In this document: one piece after another, positions 27,988 through 37,763 of the stretch | How positions within the stretch are numbered: the stretch's first letter is position 1 | How the letters are laid out: every line of letters begins with the position of its first letter | Origin: DATFDN01 sp963762525 | GTDB taxonomy: Bacteria; Pseudomonadota; Alphaproteobacteria; Acetobacterales; Acetobacteraceae | Reading direction: 5' to 3' | Length of the DNA: 64,000 nucleotides | Assembly: GCA_963762525.1 (NCBI GenBank) | Contig: CAVXKT010000011.1 | Location: 372,001-436,000, forward strand | Made by a program: the position numbers and the translations under genes | The notes under the pieces: model-generated | What the model was told of the DNA's origin: nothing | The model's database searches: none | Seen by the model: the letters and a program-made list of their open reading frames with translations, nothing else

Positions 27988-28063
27988 GGGGCCATAGCTC
28001 AGTTGGGAGAGCGCCTGAATGGCATTCAGGAGGTCAGGGGTTCGACTCCCCTTGGCTCCACCA
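27988..28063 (+). tRNA. tRNA-Ala (anticodon GGC), CCA encoded
   Basis: A full cloverleaf reads from sequence: acceptor GGGGCCA pairs with TGGCTCC and includes the G3:U70 pair that marks alanine tRNA. The D arm is GCTCAGTTGGGAGAGC, the anticodon stem CCTGA/TCAGG encloses loop ATGGCAT with anticodon GGC at 28021-28023, and the T arm is AGGGGTTCGACTCCCCT. The discriminator is A and the 3' CCA is encoded. It marks the left border of the polysaccharide locus. Confidence 0.96.
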
Positions 28064-28091
28064 TGCGTGATCCGCCCGGAGCCCATCCGAG

Positions 28092-29666
28092 ATGCCGTCC
28101 CGGGTAGCTGATTTGCCGATTCCCCGAGCGAAAGCAAGGTCGGCCGGCGCCCCGGCCGAACGGCCGCTACCGGGGTGGATCGTGGCCGCGTGCCTGGGTT
28201 TGATCGCCTGCGCGTTGGCCGTTCGCATTCTATTCTTCGTCGACCGGGAGGTCGGCGCGGATGAAATGACGTTTGCGCTGGTCGGGCAGGCGGTTCTGTC
28301 GGGCCATTTGCCTTACTCGCTGGCCTTCGACAATAAGCCGGCTGGACTCTACTACGTCTTCAGCGCCAGCGAGCTGCTGTTCGGCCAGGGATATTTTGCG
28401 GTGCAGGTGGTGTCGATCATCGCGGCACTGACGACTGCGGCGGTGATCGCCCGAACCGCGCGAGTGCTTTCGGCCACACCGGGGTTCATGGTGGCGGCAG
28501 TCGCGATTTACCTCGGGCTGTCGCTGACGAACGGCGGCACTCTGTCAACCTCGGAGATCGTCGCCTCCCCCGCCGTTGCACTGGGTTTGCTCCTGGCGGT
28601 GCGCCGGGCGACGAACGCCATCTCCTCTCCCCGTTTCTGGTTGCTGTCGGGGGTGGTTCTCGGCCTGGGATCGCAGCTGAGCTATTTGGTCGCGCCGATT
28701 GGCGGCCTAATCGGCCTGGTGTGCCTCGGCATCGAGATCAGAGACCGTGTCGGTGTACCGGCGCTGCTGAAGTATGTGGGATTCGCAGCCATCGGGTTCG
28801 GTTTGAGCTTCGGAGCAGTTTTGCTACCGCAGATAATCACCGGCGATGTGACCGACTACTTCAGGATGCAGTTCCGCTATCACGAATCCTATGCCGCCAC
28901 GACGACCTGGATCGGCCTTGTCTCCGGGTTTTCGAAGCTGCGGATGATCGTCCTGCCGCTTTTGGCGGCGGGGGCGCTGCGCTTCGTTGCGCTCGCCCGG
29001 TCGAAATCAACGCAGAACTCACTTCGGGTCGAGGCGGTGCTGGCGGCGGGGTTGGTCGGCGCATTGATTGCGGTATGGGTGTCGCACCGATTTTACGAAC
29101 ACTACTTCATTCTGGTCGTCCCGACCCTGGTCGGGCTGACCCTGGCGTTGACGGCGACGCTTCCGCGCCGATCCGAGGTGCTGGCGATCGCCGTGGCATT
29201 GGCGGTCGGCTTCGCGCTGAGTGCGCGCGATGGTCATCTGGCGCTGGCTTGGTACATACCGCAAAATCTGGACGCCAGGGTAGCCGATTATATCCGGGCC
29301 AACACTACTCCCGACCAGAGGATTTTCGTCTTTGATGAAAGTCCGTCGTTATATTACCTGTCGCGACGCGAACCGGCCAGCCGCTTCGTTTTTCCGACCC
29401 ATTACCTCGAACGGGCGGAGGCGAATTCGCTGGGAATAGATGTTCCTTCCCTTGTCGGCGCGACGCTGCGCAGCCGGCCGGCGCTGGTAGCCGTGGGCAC
29501 GCTCTGGCCCGACGCGACCGGGTTCGACATTCGCGGATTGTTGCAATCGATGGGGTATAAGCGCAGCGCCGAATTTGCCCAGCGGCAACCCGAGTTTTCG
29601 AACCGCAATCGCTCGATCGAGATTTACCGCCTGCAGCCCGGCTCCGCCGGCGCGGGTCGAACTTAA
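28092..29666 (+). CDS. GT-C fold membrane glycosyltransferase (GT39/ArnT-like)
   Basis: 524 residues, intact. A first membrane span (WIVAACLGLIACALAVRILF) is followed by the periplasmic-loop motif DREVGADEMTFALVGQAV, with the Asp/Glu pair expected for metal/lipid-phosphate binding, and YSLAFDNKPAGLYYVFSA. About ten more hydrophobic segments follow, then a C-terminal soluble region. The pattern fits dolichyl/undecaprenyl-phosphate-sugar-dependent transferases, which add sugars on the periplasmic side of the inner membrane. It starts 29 bp after the tRNA and ends with a TTAA that also supplies the stop of the convergent methyltransferase. Confidence 0.75.
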   Translation: MPSRVADLPIPRAKARSAGAPAERPLPGWIVAACLGLIACALAVRILFFVDREVGADEMTFALVGQAVLSGHLPYSLAFDNKPAGLYYVFSASELLFGQGYFAVQVVSIIAALTTAAVIARTARVLSATPGFMVAAVAIYLGLSLTNGGTLSTSEIVASPAVALGLLLAVRRATNAISSPRFWLLSGVVLGLGSQLSYLVAPIGGLIGLVCLGIEIRDRVGVPALLKYVGFAAIGFGLSFGAVLLPQIITGDVTDYFRMQFRYHESYAATTTWIGLVSGFSKLRMIVLPLLAAGALRFVALARSKSTQNSLRVEAVLAAGLVGALIAVWVSHRFYEHYFILVVPTLVGLTLALTATLPRRSEVLAIAVALAVGFALSARDGHLALAWYIPQNLDARVADYIRANTTPDQRIFVFDESPSLYYLSRREPASRFVFPTHYLERAEANSLGIDVPSLVGATLRSRPALVAVGTLWPDATGFDIRGLLQSMGYKRSAEFAQRQPEFSNRNRSIEIYRLQPGSAGAGRT

Positions 29667-30343
29667 GCGGCTTGCAACTCCACCGTTGACGAAGCGGTGG
29701 TCTGACGGTCCGCATTTTTCCATATCGATACCGGCATTTTCCAGACGACCTCGAAGGGTACCGAAAATCCGTCGATGCGCGTCAGCCACCCGCAATCGGC
29801 GAGGACGTCATCCTTTACCGGGTTGGCGTAGATGATGCGGATGGTCCGCGGCGCTTCGCTCAAGGATCGGCGAAGCTGGGCCAGCCAGCGCTTCATGCTC
29901 GCGGCGCCGAAGGGATTGTAGAGAAAATAGACCGTCCCGTCGTCGAACCGGCCGTTCGTGGCATCGGCCTCATGAATCAGGATCGGGGTGCGTCGTCCGC
30001 GCAAGCGGGCCGCGTTGCGCCGCGCCCTCGATGCCAGAATAGGGTCCAGCTCGATGCCGATGCAGGCGCGAAGCGGCGAGCGGGCGAACATGCACAGCGC
30101 CCTCCCCATGCCGCATCCGAGATCGTAGACCACGTCATCCGAGGTCAGGGCAACTTTCCGACCGATGATCTTCAGCGCGCCGTAGCTCACCGGATAATAG
30201 CCGACCTGATCTTCCTCCAGGGCCGGCGCCAGAACGCCGGGTCGGGTATAGGTGTTGATACCATAACGAATATCCCGAGCCCGACACGCAATCTCGACGG
30301 CCATCGTTCGCACGGGTGTTGATCGGGCGATGCGGCGCAGCAT
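29663..30343 (-). CDS. Class I SAM-dependent methyltransferase
   Basis: 226 residues from ATG 30343, 14 bp after the thioesterase stop; a longer start at 30400 would overlap that gene. SAM motif I is VVYDLGCGMGRALCMFARS, preceded by VGYYPVSYGALKIIG and followed by IGIELDPILASRARRNAARL (acidic loop), IHEADATN and VYFLYNPFGAASMKRWLAQL (motif IV, NPFG). This resembles the small methyltransferases found in polysaccharide and lipid loci. It is probably co-transcribed with the thioesterase gene. Substrate unknown; a sugar or lipid-linked intermediate is a reasonable guess from position. Confidence 0.75.
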   Translation of the reverse strand: MLRRIARSTPVRTMAVEIACRARDIRYGINTYTRPGVLAPALEEDQVGYYPVSYGALKIIGRKVALTSDDVVYDLGCGMGRALCMFARSPLRACIGIELDPILASRARRNAARLRGRRTPILIHEADATNGRFDDGTVYFLYNPFGAASMKRWLAQLRRSLSEAPRTIRIIYANPVKDDVLADCGWLTRIDGFSVPFEVVWKMPVSIWKNADRQTTASSTVELQAA

Positions 30344-30357
30344 CGAAAGGGGCCGAT

Positions 30358-31452
30358 TCAGCGACCGGCGGCACCAATGCGGGTCCAGCGCTCCAAACAT
30401 TCGGAGATGCAGTCCGTGAGATTTCTAACTTCCGGGCGCCGCATCAGCGCCAGGTGATCGCCGGGGAGCCAATGAACCTCGAGTTGGCGCACGTAGCGGC
30501 GCCACAGGCGTTCCGGGCTTGCCAGCGCCGCTTCGCCTTCCCGGGACAGGAACAGCGCGACCTTGCCCGAGAAAAATTGCATCCGATAATCTTCGGAAAC
30601 CGCCACCTCGGCGCGCCAAACCTCGTCGATGATGTCGGGCAAGCCCTCCTGGTCATACGGATTCCAGCCGAGCGGACGCTCAATCCCGAATTTGCGCGCG
30701 AACCGTCCTACCAGGGGCAGCGCACGTTTGAACGCGTAACCGGCAAGTTCTTCAAGCGGCAACCCGCGCATCCGCCGCAAATGATGGCGTAGACGGCGGC
30801 CGGCATAGCCGAGCCAGATGGTGAACGGCCAATGAGGCTCGGTCAGTTGCGGATCGATTGCGCCGAGGAAGTCGACCGTCTCGCCTTCCGCTTGCAGCGC
30901 TCGCGCCACCTCGATCGCGACCTGCCCGCCCCAGGAATATCCCAAAATCAAGTAGGGCCCGGCTGCCTGAACGCGGCGAAGCATCGCCAACTGATCGGCG
31001 ATGGTGTCGGTAAATGTCGTGAGCGGCCTCTCCCGGCGATCGACGCCGGAGGATACGTTCAGGTAGATCGGACCGGGAAACCGTAACTCCTCGATGACCT
31101 CCAGCATGTCGAGCCCCATGCCGCCGATGCCCGGGATGACGAACAGCGGTCGTCCGATGCCCGCCCGCATGAGGAACGGCCTTCGGATGGCCGGAACCGC
31201 GCGAGCGCGCACCACCGCGCTCAGTTTTCGCGGAGTGTCGGCGGCGAACACGGTGGTGAGCGGAAGCTCCAATCCGGTTGCGGCGTTCACTGCGTTGACG
31301 AACTGATTCAGGTGTACTGCGCGGAATACTCCCCGGTCGGGCAACACCGTCTCGAACAGGCTGCGATCCGCCTCGAGAGGTTCGCTGAATGCACCCTCCC
31401 AAGCAGCGCGCACCGAAGCCTCGATGGCGTCACTGTCGAGCATCTGGTCCAT
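30358..31452 (-). CDS. Thioesterase-domain protein with a degenerate carrier-like N-terminus
   Basis: 364 residues from ATG 31452, 28 bp after the Wzz stop. Residues about 1-85 look like an acyl-carrier fold (EASVRAAWEGAFSEPLEADR, LFETVLPDRGVFRAVHLNQF, ATGLELPLTTVFAADTPRKL) but lack the GxDS serine that takes phosphopantetheine. From about 100 onward is a type I thioesterase alpha/beta hydrolase: PLFVIPGIGGMGLDMLEVIE, GPYLILGYSWGGQVAIEVAR (nucleophile Ser in GYSWGG), FLGAIDPQLTEPHW and the catalytic His in VHWLPGDHLALMRRPEV. Such enzymes release acyl chains in NRPS/PKS systems; finding one inside a polysaccharide locus suggests acyl modification of the polymer, which is inference. Confidence 0.75.
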   Translation of the reverse strand: MDQMLDSDAIEASVRAAWEGAFSEPLEADRSLFETVLPDRGVFRAVHLNQFVNAVNAATGLELPLTTVFAADTPRKLSAVVRARAVPAIRRPFLMRAGIGRPLFVIPGIGGMGLDMLEVIEELRFPGPIYLNVSSGVDRRERPLTTFTDTIADQLAMLRRVQAAGPYLILGYSWGGQVAIEVARALQAEGETVDFLGAIDPQLTEPHWPFTIWLGYAGRRLRHHLRRMRGLPLEELAGYAFKRALPLVGRFARKFGIERPLGWNPYDQEGLPDIIDEVWRAEVAVSEDYRMQFFSGKVALFLSREGEAALASPERLWRRYVRQLEVHWLPGDHLALMRRPEVRNLTDCISECLERWTRIGAAGR

Positions 31453-31480
31453 GATCCGCTCGCCCCTGATCCCCTGACCG

Positions 31481-33133
31481 TCAGTCGGCGCCTTGTCGAA
31501 CCAGTCGCGGCAGGTCGCTTGCCGTTCGGGCGCTGATGCTCGCCAACACCGGCAGGCCGAGTTCATTCTCGATTTCCGATGATGTGAGGTAGTAGGGACG
31601 GAAGTAGTTGGACAGCAATGCCGTCAGGACACCGCCGACCAGTGCAAGGACAATTCCGGCACTCGACGATCAGTCGACGCGAACCGCCGGGACGAATCGG
31701 CACCGCCGCCGGCTCCAGGATCCGGACCGATGTCTGCTTTTGCCCATCCACCAAGTCGACCAGCTTGCGTTGCTCGAATTCCTTCATCCCGGCCGCGTAG
31801 GAGTCATCGGCGAGCTTGCGCTGCTGTTCGAGCTGCGTGAGCTGCGCATCCAGCACCGTCGTGCCCTGCAATTGACTCGCGATCTGTGCCAGATAATCGA
31901 GCAGCTTTACCCGATATGCCTGCGCGGCGGTGAGGTCGTTGGTCGCCTGCAACAAATCCACATTCACCTTAGTCCACACCGGGTTTTCATCATATTGAAG
32001 AGAAGAGGCCATGCCGTCGTGCTGCACGCGCCGAAGATCGCGCTCTCGAGCATTCAGTTGTTCCCGCAACCGCTGCACGACGGGACTGCTCGACCGGTAC
32101 GTCGATTCCAACTGAGCGAGGCTCTGGCGAAGCGTATCGACGGATTTGTGCTCCGGGTCGGAGTGGGTGTCCGTCGCCATGTCCCGCCTCGCCAGTACGG
32201 TCGGCGGGACACGCTGGAGTTCCGAGGTCAGCGACGCGATGCGGGCCGAGTCCTGCGCGATCAGCCCGGTGACTTCGGTAAGCTTATCCTCGGCCGCGCC
32301 CTTGTTCTTTTCCAGCACCAGCTGGCGCTCGTGGAAGTCGCCGATGCCATGCGTCGCCTTGTAGGCATTGAGACGCGCATTGGCGGCCGCAACATCCTGC
32401 CCCAGCTTGGCGACCCGCGCTTCCACGATCGCCGACTGCGGGCTTGTGTAGAGCTCCCGTCGCATCCGCAGATAGGTGTCCATGACGACGTTCAGGACTC
32501 GCGCCGCCATCGCCGGATCGGGATGCGAGAAGCTGAGCGTGATGGCGGTGCTGTCCTTGGCGGCCTCGGTCGCGGAAATCCGCATCGAACAACGGCAGCG
32601 CCGCCTCCACCGGATCGACCGCGGCCTTGCCGCCGGCGGGCCCGGAACCGGTCCACTGCGCGATCTTGCTCGGAAGGTCGTTCACCGCGGCGATCAGCCA
32701 CGCCAATCCGAGCGGGCCGGCTCGGATAGATGTTCGCGGGGCCGATCTCGCGCAGCACCGCCCGGTGCAGCTGATCATTGCCGAGGATATCGCGCTCGGT
32801 GCGTACGATCTCCTCTTGGGTGAGCGATCCGGACGGATTTCCCGGAGATCCGGCATCCGGGCGCACGCCGTAGTCGGCGCTCATCGTCGCCAGCATCGCG
32901 CTCTTCGCGACGTAGTCCTTGCGCGACATCAGCGCCAGGCCGATGGCCAGCAGCACGATAATCGCCATGCAGACCAGGATGCGGCGGCGGAATTTGAAGA
33001 TCGCGACGGTGAGGCCGATGACCGCCGAGGCGGAGCCGTCGAATTCGGGAGTGGCCGGATAAGGTCCGCGGTCGAACTCGCCGGTATCGGCAAGCCGCGG
33101 TGGTTGGTGTTCTTGCTCGAAAGCTCGGCGCAT
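31481..33133 (-). CDS. Polysaccharide chain-length/export protein (Wzz/GumC family), three frameshifts
   Basis: From MRRAFEQEHQPPRLADTGEF (ATG 33133), then the first membrane helix after a Wzz-type cytoplasmic segment (FRRRILVCMAIIVLLAIGLA). Shifts near 32727 and 32585 lead into TAITLSFSHPDPAMAARVLN and VVMDTYLRMRRELYTSPQSA, a long periplasmic coiled-coil (ERQLVLEKNKGAAEDKLTEV, LRQSLAQLESTYRSSSPVVQ, TVLDAQLTQLEQQRKLADDS), and ILEPAAVPIRPGGSRRLIV, the conserved P-rich motif before the second helix. A third shift near 31665 gives the C-terminal helix and LTSSEIENELGLPVLASISA, stop at 31481. About 550 residues. It controls polymer length together with the CpsD-like ATPase. Confidence 0.78.
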
Positions 33134-34337
33134 CGAAGGCTTCCTCACAGAGCTGGAACTCGGGGCCTGTTGCAAACTGGGCTCGCTCCGCGCGCCACGA
33201 TCGGGGATGAGGCTTCGGAACAGATCGAGGTAAGCCTCCACGCTGGCGTCCACGGAAAACGTTTCTGCGCGCGATTGCAGAACCTCGCGCGGCCACGCTG
33301 CACGAAGGTCCTCCTTCAGCGCCGTTGCGAGTGCCGCCGGATCGCCGACCGGCACCAGCCGGCCGAAACGCCCATGACCGAGGATCTCCGCGGGACCGCC
33401 GGGACAGTCGGTCGCGATCACCGGCGTGCCGCAAGCCAGCAACTCGACTATGGCAACGCCGAACCCCTCGAAGCGCGATGCCGATACCAGCGCCGCCGCG
33501 TTGCGAATGAAGGGCAGCGGGTTGGCCACGAAGCCGGCAAAGCAGACATCGGCCTCGATGCCGAGTGTGCGCGCCAACGCCATCAGGTTCGCTTGCTCAC
33601 TTCCGACGCCCATGATGAACAGCCGCGCCTGGTGTCGTCGACGATGGCGAGCGAAACCATGCAGCAGAGTCGGGTAATCCTTCACCGGCTCCAGACGGGC
33701 GGCCGAGACGAACACCGGGATCGGCTCATCGAACCACGGATGGGTCGCCACCTCCGCGGCTCGGGACGTGAATTCCGCATCCAGAACGGGATTGTAGATG
33801 CGCGTCACGCGCGCGCGCGGAATCGCGCATACCCGCGCGAAATCATCGGCGGCGCCGTCCGAGACGGCGACGATGGCGCCGATGCGCGGCAGTAGCAGCC
33901 GATACGCATGCGGCAGGATGCGATATTTCCAGGAAGCGTCCGGCGCGGTTTCGCGGGAGAGGACGGCGTGTTGGCAAATCACCACGCGCGCGCGCGAACC
34001 CGGCGAGGGAATTGGCGAGCACCGCCACCAGATTGTCGTGATGAAGGTTTGAAACCAGAATGTCGAAGCGCTCCCGGCGCAGCAGCCGCGCGAGCGGCAC
34101 CAGGTCGGCGAAGGTGCGCGAGGTGCTTAATCGATGGCGGCGCACGCCCTTCGGGCACCAGCCGGCGTAACGCGCCGGTATCGGCATGAAGAACGAGGCT
34201 AACGGCGACGCCGCGCTGGAGGAAGTTGGCGCATCAGCGCCAGCGCGACGCGTTCCGCGCCGCCGCCGCCGAGATCGTGCATGTAGAAATCCGACCCGCA
34301 GCGGGCGATCGGGCGAGGGCGCGGCCGCCGGGCTCAT
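33134..34337 (-). CDS. Family 4 glycosyltransferase, frameshifted N-terminus
   Basis: ATG 34337 (MSPAAAPSPDRPLRVGF) overlaps the putative flippase stop. After frame changes the N-terminal domain reads YMHDLGGGGAERVALALMRQ and later RFDILVSNLHHDNLVAVLAN. From about 33985 the frame is clean: ICQHAVLSRETAPDASWKYR, FVSAARLEPVKDYPTLLHGF (start of the GT-B C-domain), RLFIMGVGSEQANLMALART, ALVSASRFEGFGVAIVELLA (donor-binding ExxxxxxxE) and GTPVIATDCPGGPAEILGHG. No stop occurs between this gene and the Wzz start: the frame runs straight through SVRKPSMRRAF, so the end given is nominal. A GDP/UDP-sugar transferase on the cytoplasmic membrane face, sugar unknown. Confidence 0.75.
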
Positions 34338-35797
34338 ATGCGCGCTCCACGGGCGGCACGCGCCAACCGCCAATGCGTTGATTTCGTTGCGGATTTCGAG
34401 GATGTCGAGGCCGACATAGAGGCCGGCGTAGGCGGCGGCGCCGACGCGCGATGTGGCCCAGCAGCCCGGCCCAGCCCGGCGGCGCCTGGAACACCCGCAC
34501 GATGACGGCCATGGCGGCGGTCGCGCACAGGATCTTCGCCAGATCGCCGCCGTCGATCGGCAACGGGAACACCCGCTGAATGGCGCGCCACTCAAGGGCG
34601 AGGAGCAGCATGCCGCAGAGCAGCGCGGCGGCGAGCGTGCCGTACACGCCATAACTCCACGCGCCGAGGGCGGCGCCGATGACGCTTAAGCAGGCCGACC
34701 GGAGCATAGATCCGAAGCATCAGATGCGGTCGGCGCGTCAGGTAGAAGGCGTGGTCGAGGCAGTGCGTCGCCATGCTGCGGCAGAGCACGACCACCGCCA
34801 CGAACGGGATCAGCGCCGCGGCGCCGTCGCGGAAGGTCTCGCCGACCAGCACCTCGGCGATCGGCTGCGGCGAGCAGCGCCAGACCGGCGGCGGCCGGCA
34901 GGGCGAGGCCGAGCAGAGCCAGGACATTGCGTCCGAGCTGCGCCCGCCCGGCGAGCGTCGCCCCGATAACCGAGCTCGCGCACGGCCAGCGGATAGAGGG
35001 CATTCATCGCCGTCGTGCAGAGCATCGACAGCGGACGCTCGACCAGCGCCGCCGCCACCGCATAGAGCCCGAGTTGCCGCGCCGTGCTCAGCAGACCCAG
35101 AGCGAAGCGGTCGGTGTAGACCAGCAGAGCGCCGCCGATGCAGATCACCGTCAGCGGGACGCGGCCAGATAGCAAGATCTCCCGCATGCTGTCCGCGTTC
35201 GAACGCGGCGCGGCTGAACACCGACCGGCTCACCCTGGTGTCGATCAGGACGCCGGCACAGAGAGCGAGCGTGAAGCCGAGCATCAGGTTGACGGCGGTC
35301 GGTCCCGACCCACAGCACCAGCGCCGCCGCAAGCGCGAAACCGAAGACGGCTCTGCGCGCACTCGACGGCGCTGTACATCAGCACTCGCCCATCGAGCTG
35401 ATTGATCGCCTGGTTGATGGCGATGATGCCGCGCAAGCCGCCCAGCGGCATGGCCAGCCAGAACGCCGCCGGCACCGCCCGTCGCACCGATCCGACGGCC
35501 AGCCCCGCCAACCCGGCGACCATGAGCACCGCGAGACCCGGTCGCAACCATCCGATAGGCGGTCTTCAGCACGCCGCTCGCCGGCCCGCGAGTCTCCGCC
35601 GCCGGCACCATCTGCACGGTGATCGTCGGCAGCGCATAGAAAAGCGTGATGGTGGCCAGCAGCGAGGCGCTCAAGGCGAACGGTGTAATCGCCGAACTCC
35701 GCCGGCGTCAGATGCCGGGTGAACACATAGACGGCGACAAACCCCATGATCGCGGGGATCAGGTTCGCCGGAATGTAGCGATGATGAGCAGCAGCAC
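34334..35797 (-). CDS. Oligosaccharide flippase (Wzx, MATE/MOP-like), heavily frameshifted
   Basis: Fragments across all three minus frames are collinear: RYIPANLIPAIMGFVAVYVF, FTRHLTPAEFGDYTV, SLLATITLFYALPTITVQMV, GLRGIIAINQAINQLDGRVL, VPLTVICIGGALLVYTDRFA, LGLYAVAAALVERPLSMLCT, NALYPLAVRELGYRGDARRA and, at the C-terminus, ACLSVIGAALGAWSYGVYGT and LLALEWRAIQRVFPLPI. These are the helices of a Wzx-type flippase (about 485 residues). At least six frame changes are needed. The probable TGA at 34334 overlaps the GT4 ATG (ATGA). It would move undecaprenyl-linked repeat units across the inner membrane. Confidence 0.65.
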
Positions 35798-35801
35798 GGG
35801 T

Positions 35802-36667
35802 TCAGAATCGTTTGCTGAGGAAGCGCGGCAAGTGGTTTTGCGTCCGGTTGAAGACCACGCCCAGGACCTGGCCGCCCTGATCCTCGATCCGCTGGCGCGC
35901 CGCCTTCACCTGCTCGTGCGAGGTCGATCTCCGCCTGCACCACCAGGATGGTGCCGTCGCACAGCCGTGCCATCGTCGCCGATAGCGGCCAGTCGAGCAC
36001 CGGCGGACAGTCGAGCATGGTCAGAGCGAATTCGCGCCGGGCGGCGTCGAGGAAGCTTGCCATGGCGGCGCCGCCGCGGCCGAGCAGCGTCACGGCGCGA
36101 TGCGCGAGCGGTGCCCACAGCAGATTCTCGTGGCCGGTCACGCGGTCGCTGATCGAGGTGATGTCGGTGACGCCATTGCGGAACGCCTCGAAGGCACCCA
36201 GCATGTTGCCGCTCGACCGCCCGCCGTCGGGGGCGGCCAGTATGGCGCAATCGAGCAACAGCACCGGGTCACGCCGTTCGATCGAGGCGCGCGAGGCCAT
36301 GCCCGCCGCGACCGTGGACACGCCCTCGCCGGCGCGTGCCGAGACCAGTTGCAGAACGCCGCCGCCGGCGTCGGCCATCGCATCGCCCGGCACTCGCAGA
36401 GCCTCCACGGCATGCACCAATTGCTGAAACTCCGAGGCCGGGCCGGCCCGCCGCCGGGCGGTGCTCGGATAGGGGTCCTGCGTGACCGGGAGGTCGGGCG
36501 CGCCGCGTGCGGCGGCGACGGCCTTGGCGCCGGAGCACGCCGGGGTCGGCCTCGCGGCCGAGCAAGAGCCCGGATGCGCGAACGTCCGCACGCCTCATCT
36601 TCGCGGCCCTGACGAGTTTCACGGGGGGCGCGTCCGCATCCGCGTCCGGGACCGATTCAGAAGACAT
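35802..36667 (-). CDS. CpsD/CapB-like polysaccharide ATPase with an atypical P-loop, two frameshifts
   Basis: Starts MSSESVPDADADAPPVKLVR (ATG 36667) and shifts frame near 36540. Core: SEFQQLVHAVEALRVP, VLQLVSARAGEGVSTVAAGM (Walker A position), VLLLDCAILAAPDGGRSSGN (Walker A', D residue), FALTMLDCPPVLDWPL (Walker B) and GTILVVQAEID. In active BY-kinases the P-loop is GEGKS/T; here it reads GEGVST, with no Lys. A second shift near 35905 gives the end IEDQGGQVLGVVFNRTQNHL, stop 35802. No C-terminal Tyr cluster is visible. Probably a partner of Wzz, with doubtful kinase activity. Confidence 0.68.
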
Positions 36668-37584
36668 CAGGATCGCCGCCCAGGCAAACCACGGACCGGA
36701 AGATGATCTTCAAGTCGAGGGCGAGAGACCAGTTTTCGATATAGTAAAGGTCGTGCTCGACCCGCTGCTCCACCTGCTCGCGCGTGCACAGCGGGCCGCG
36801 CCAGCCATTGATCTGCGCCCAGCCGCTGATCCCGGGGCGCACCCGGTAACGCGCCAAGTACGTCGGGATGCACCTCGGCCGGCGTGCGACCGTCGTCTAT
36901 TCTGCAGCCGAGCGGGTGCGGGCGCGGCCCGATCAGCGACATCTCGCCGCGCAGCACGTTCAGGAGCTGTGGCAGCTCATCGAGGCTGCGCCGGCGCAGG
37001 AAGCCACCGACGCGGGTCACCCGGGCGTCCGCGCGCGAGGACTGCACGCACGGCGTCGGGGTCGGCACGCTCGGTGAACATGGTGCGAAATTTAAGCACC
37101 CGAAACATGCGACCGTCGCGGCCACGCCGGATTTGCCTGAAAAAGACCGGACCGCGGGTCTCCAGCCGGATCGCGCAGGCGATCAAGGCCATCAGCGGCA
37201 GCAGCGCGACCAGCAACACGCCGCCAGCAACAGATCCTCGGCCCGCTTCACCGGGCCGAAAATGCCCCGTAATGGGCCGCGCATCCTTGCCGGCGATTTG
37301 CGGGTCATACTGGAATATCAAGCGCCGCTCGTGCCGCTCCGCGGGCGGCGGCAGAGCGAACCCTTCCGGCGCAAATTCCTGCATTCGTTCTTTCCGTCTT
37401 TTGCACTCACCATCCGGCGCGCGCCATCCGGCACCAGCATCCGGCGACGCGGATGGTCGAGGAAACCGACCGCGGCATGCTCGCCCGGACCAGGCGCCGC
37501 CGAAGGGCTCAACCAGGTGACAATCCCGAACGCCCGGCAAAACGATGTCCAAAAAGCGGAGACTTTTCGGCGTCGATGTTCCAT
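36657..37584 (-). CDS. Undecaprenyl-phosphate sugar-1-phosphate transferase, frameshifted
   Basis: The bacterial sugar transferase domain is complete though spread over frames: a helix LLVALLPLMALIACAIRLET, GPVFFRQIRRGRDGRMFRVL and KFRTM, GDPRVTRVGGFLRRRSLDEL, PQLLNVLRGEMSLIGPRPHP, YRVRPGISGWAQINGWRG and YYIENWSLALDLKIIFRSVV, stop at 36657. These match the PHPT family (WcaJ, ExoY, EpsL), which starts polymer assembly by moving hexose-1-P to undecaprenyl phosphate. The start is uncertain (ATG 37584 used); the region upstream of the helix does not clearly match a full WcaJ N-terminal membrane domain. It overlaps the CpsD-like start by 11 bp. Confidence 0.78.
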
Positions 37585-37763
37585 TAAGCGACAGATTACT
37601 CCATTGCGCCGACGCTCCAAGGTCGCTCGGGTAACGACCGCGCGACCGACCGGCCCGCGGGCTGCCGTGGCTGAGCTGCCCATAGTTCATCCCGAAACTC
37701 GTCCGCTCGATCACCGCGACAGTCGCCGCTCAGCGACTCGTGCGCAGATGGCGGCCGGCGCCT

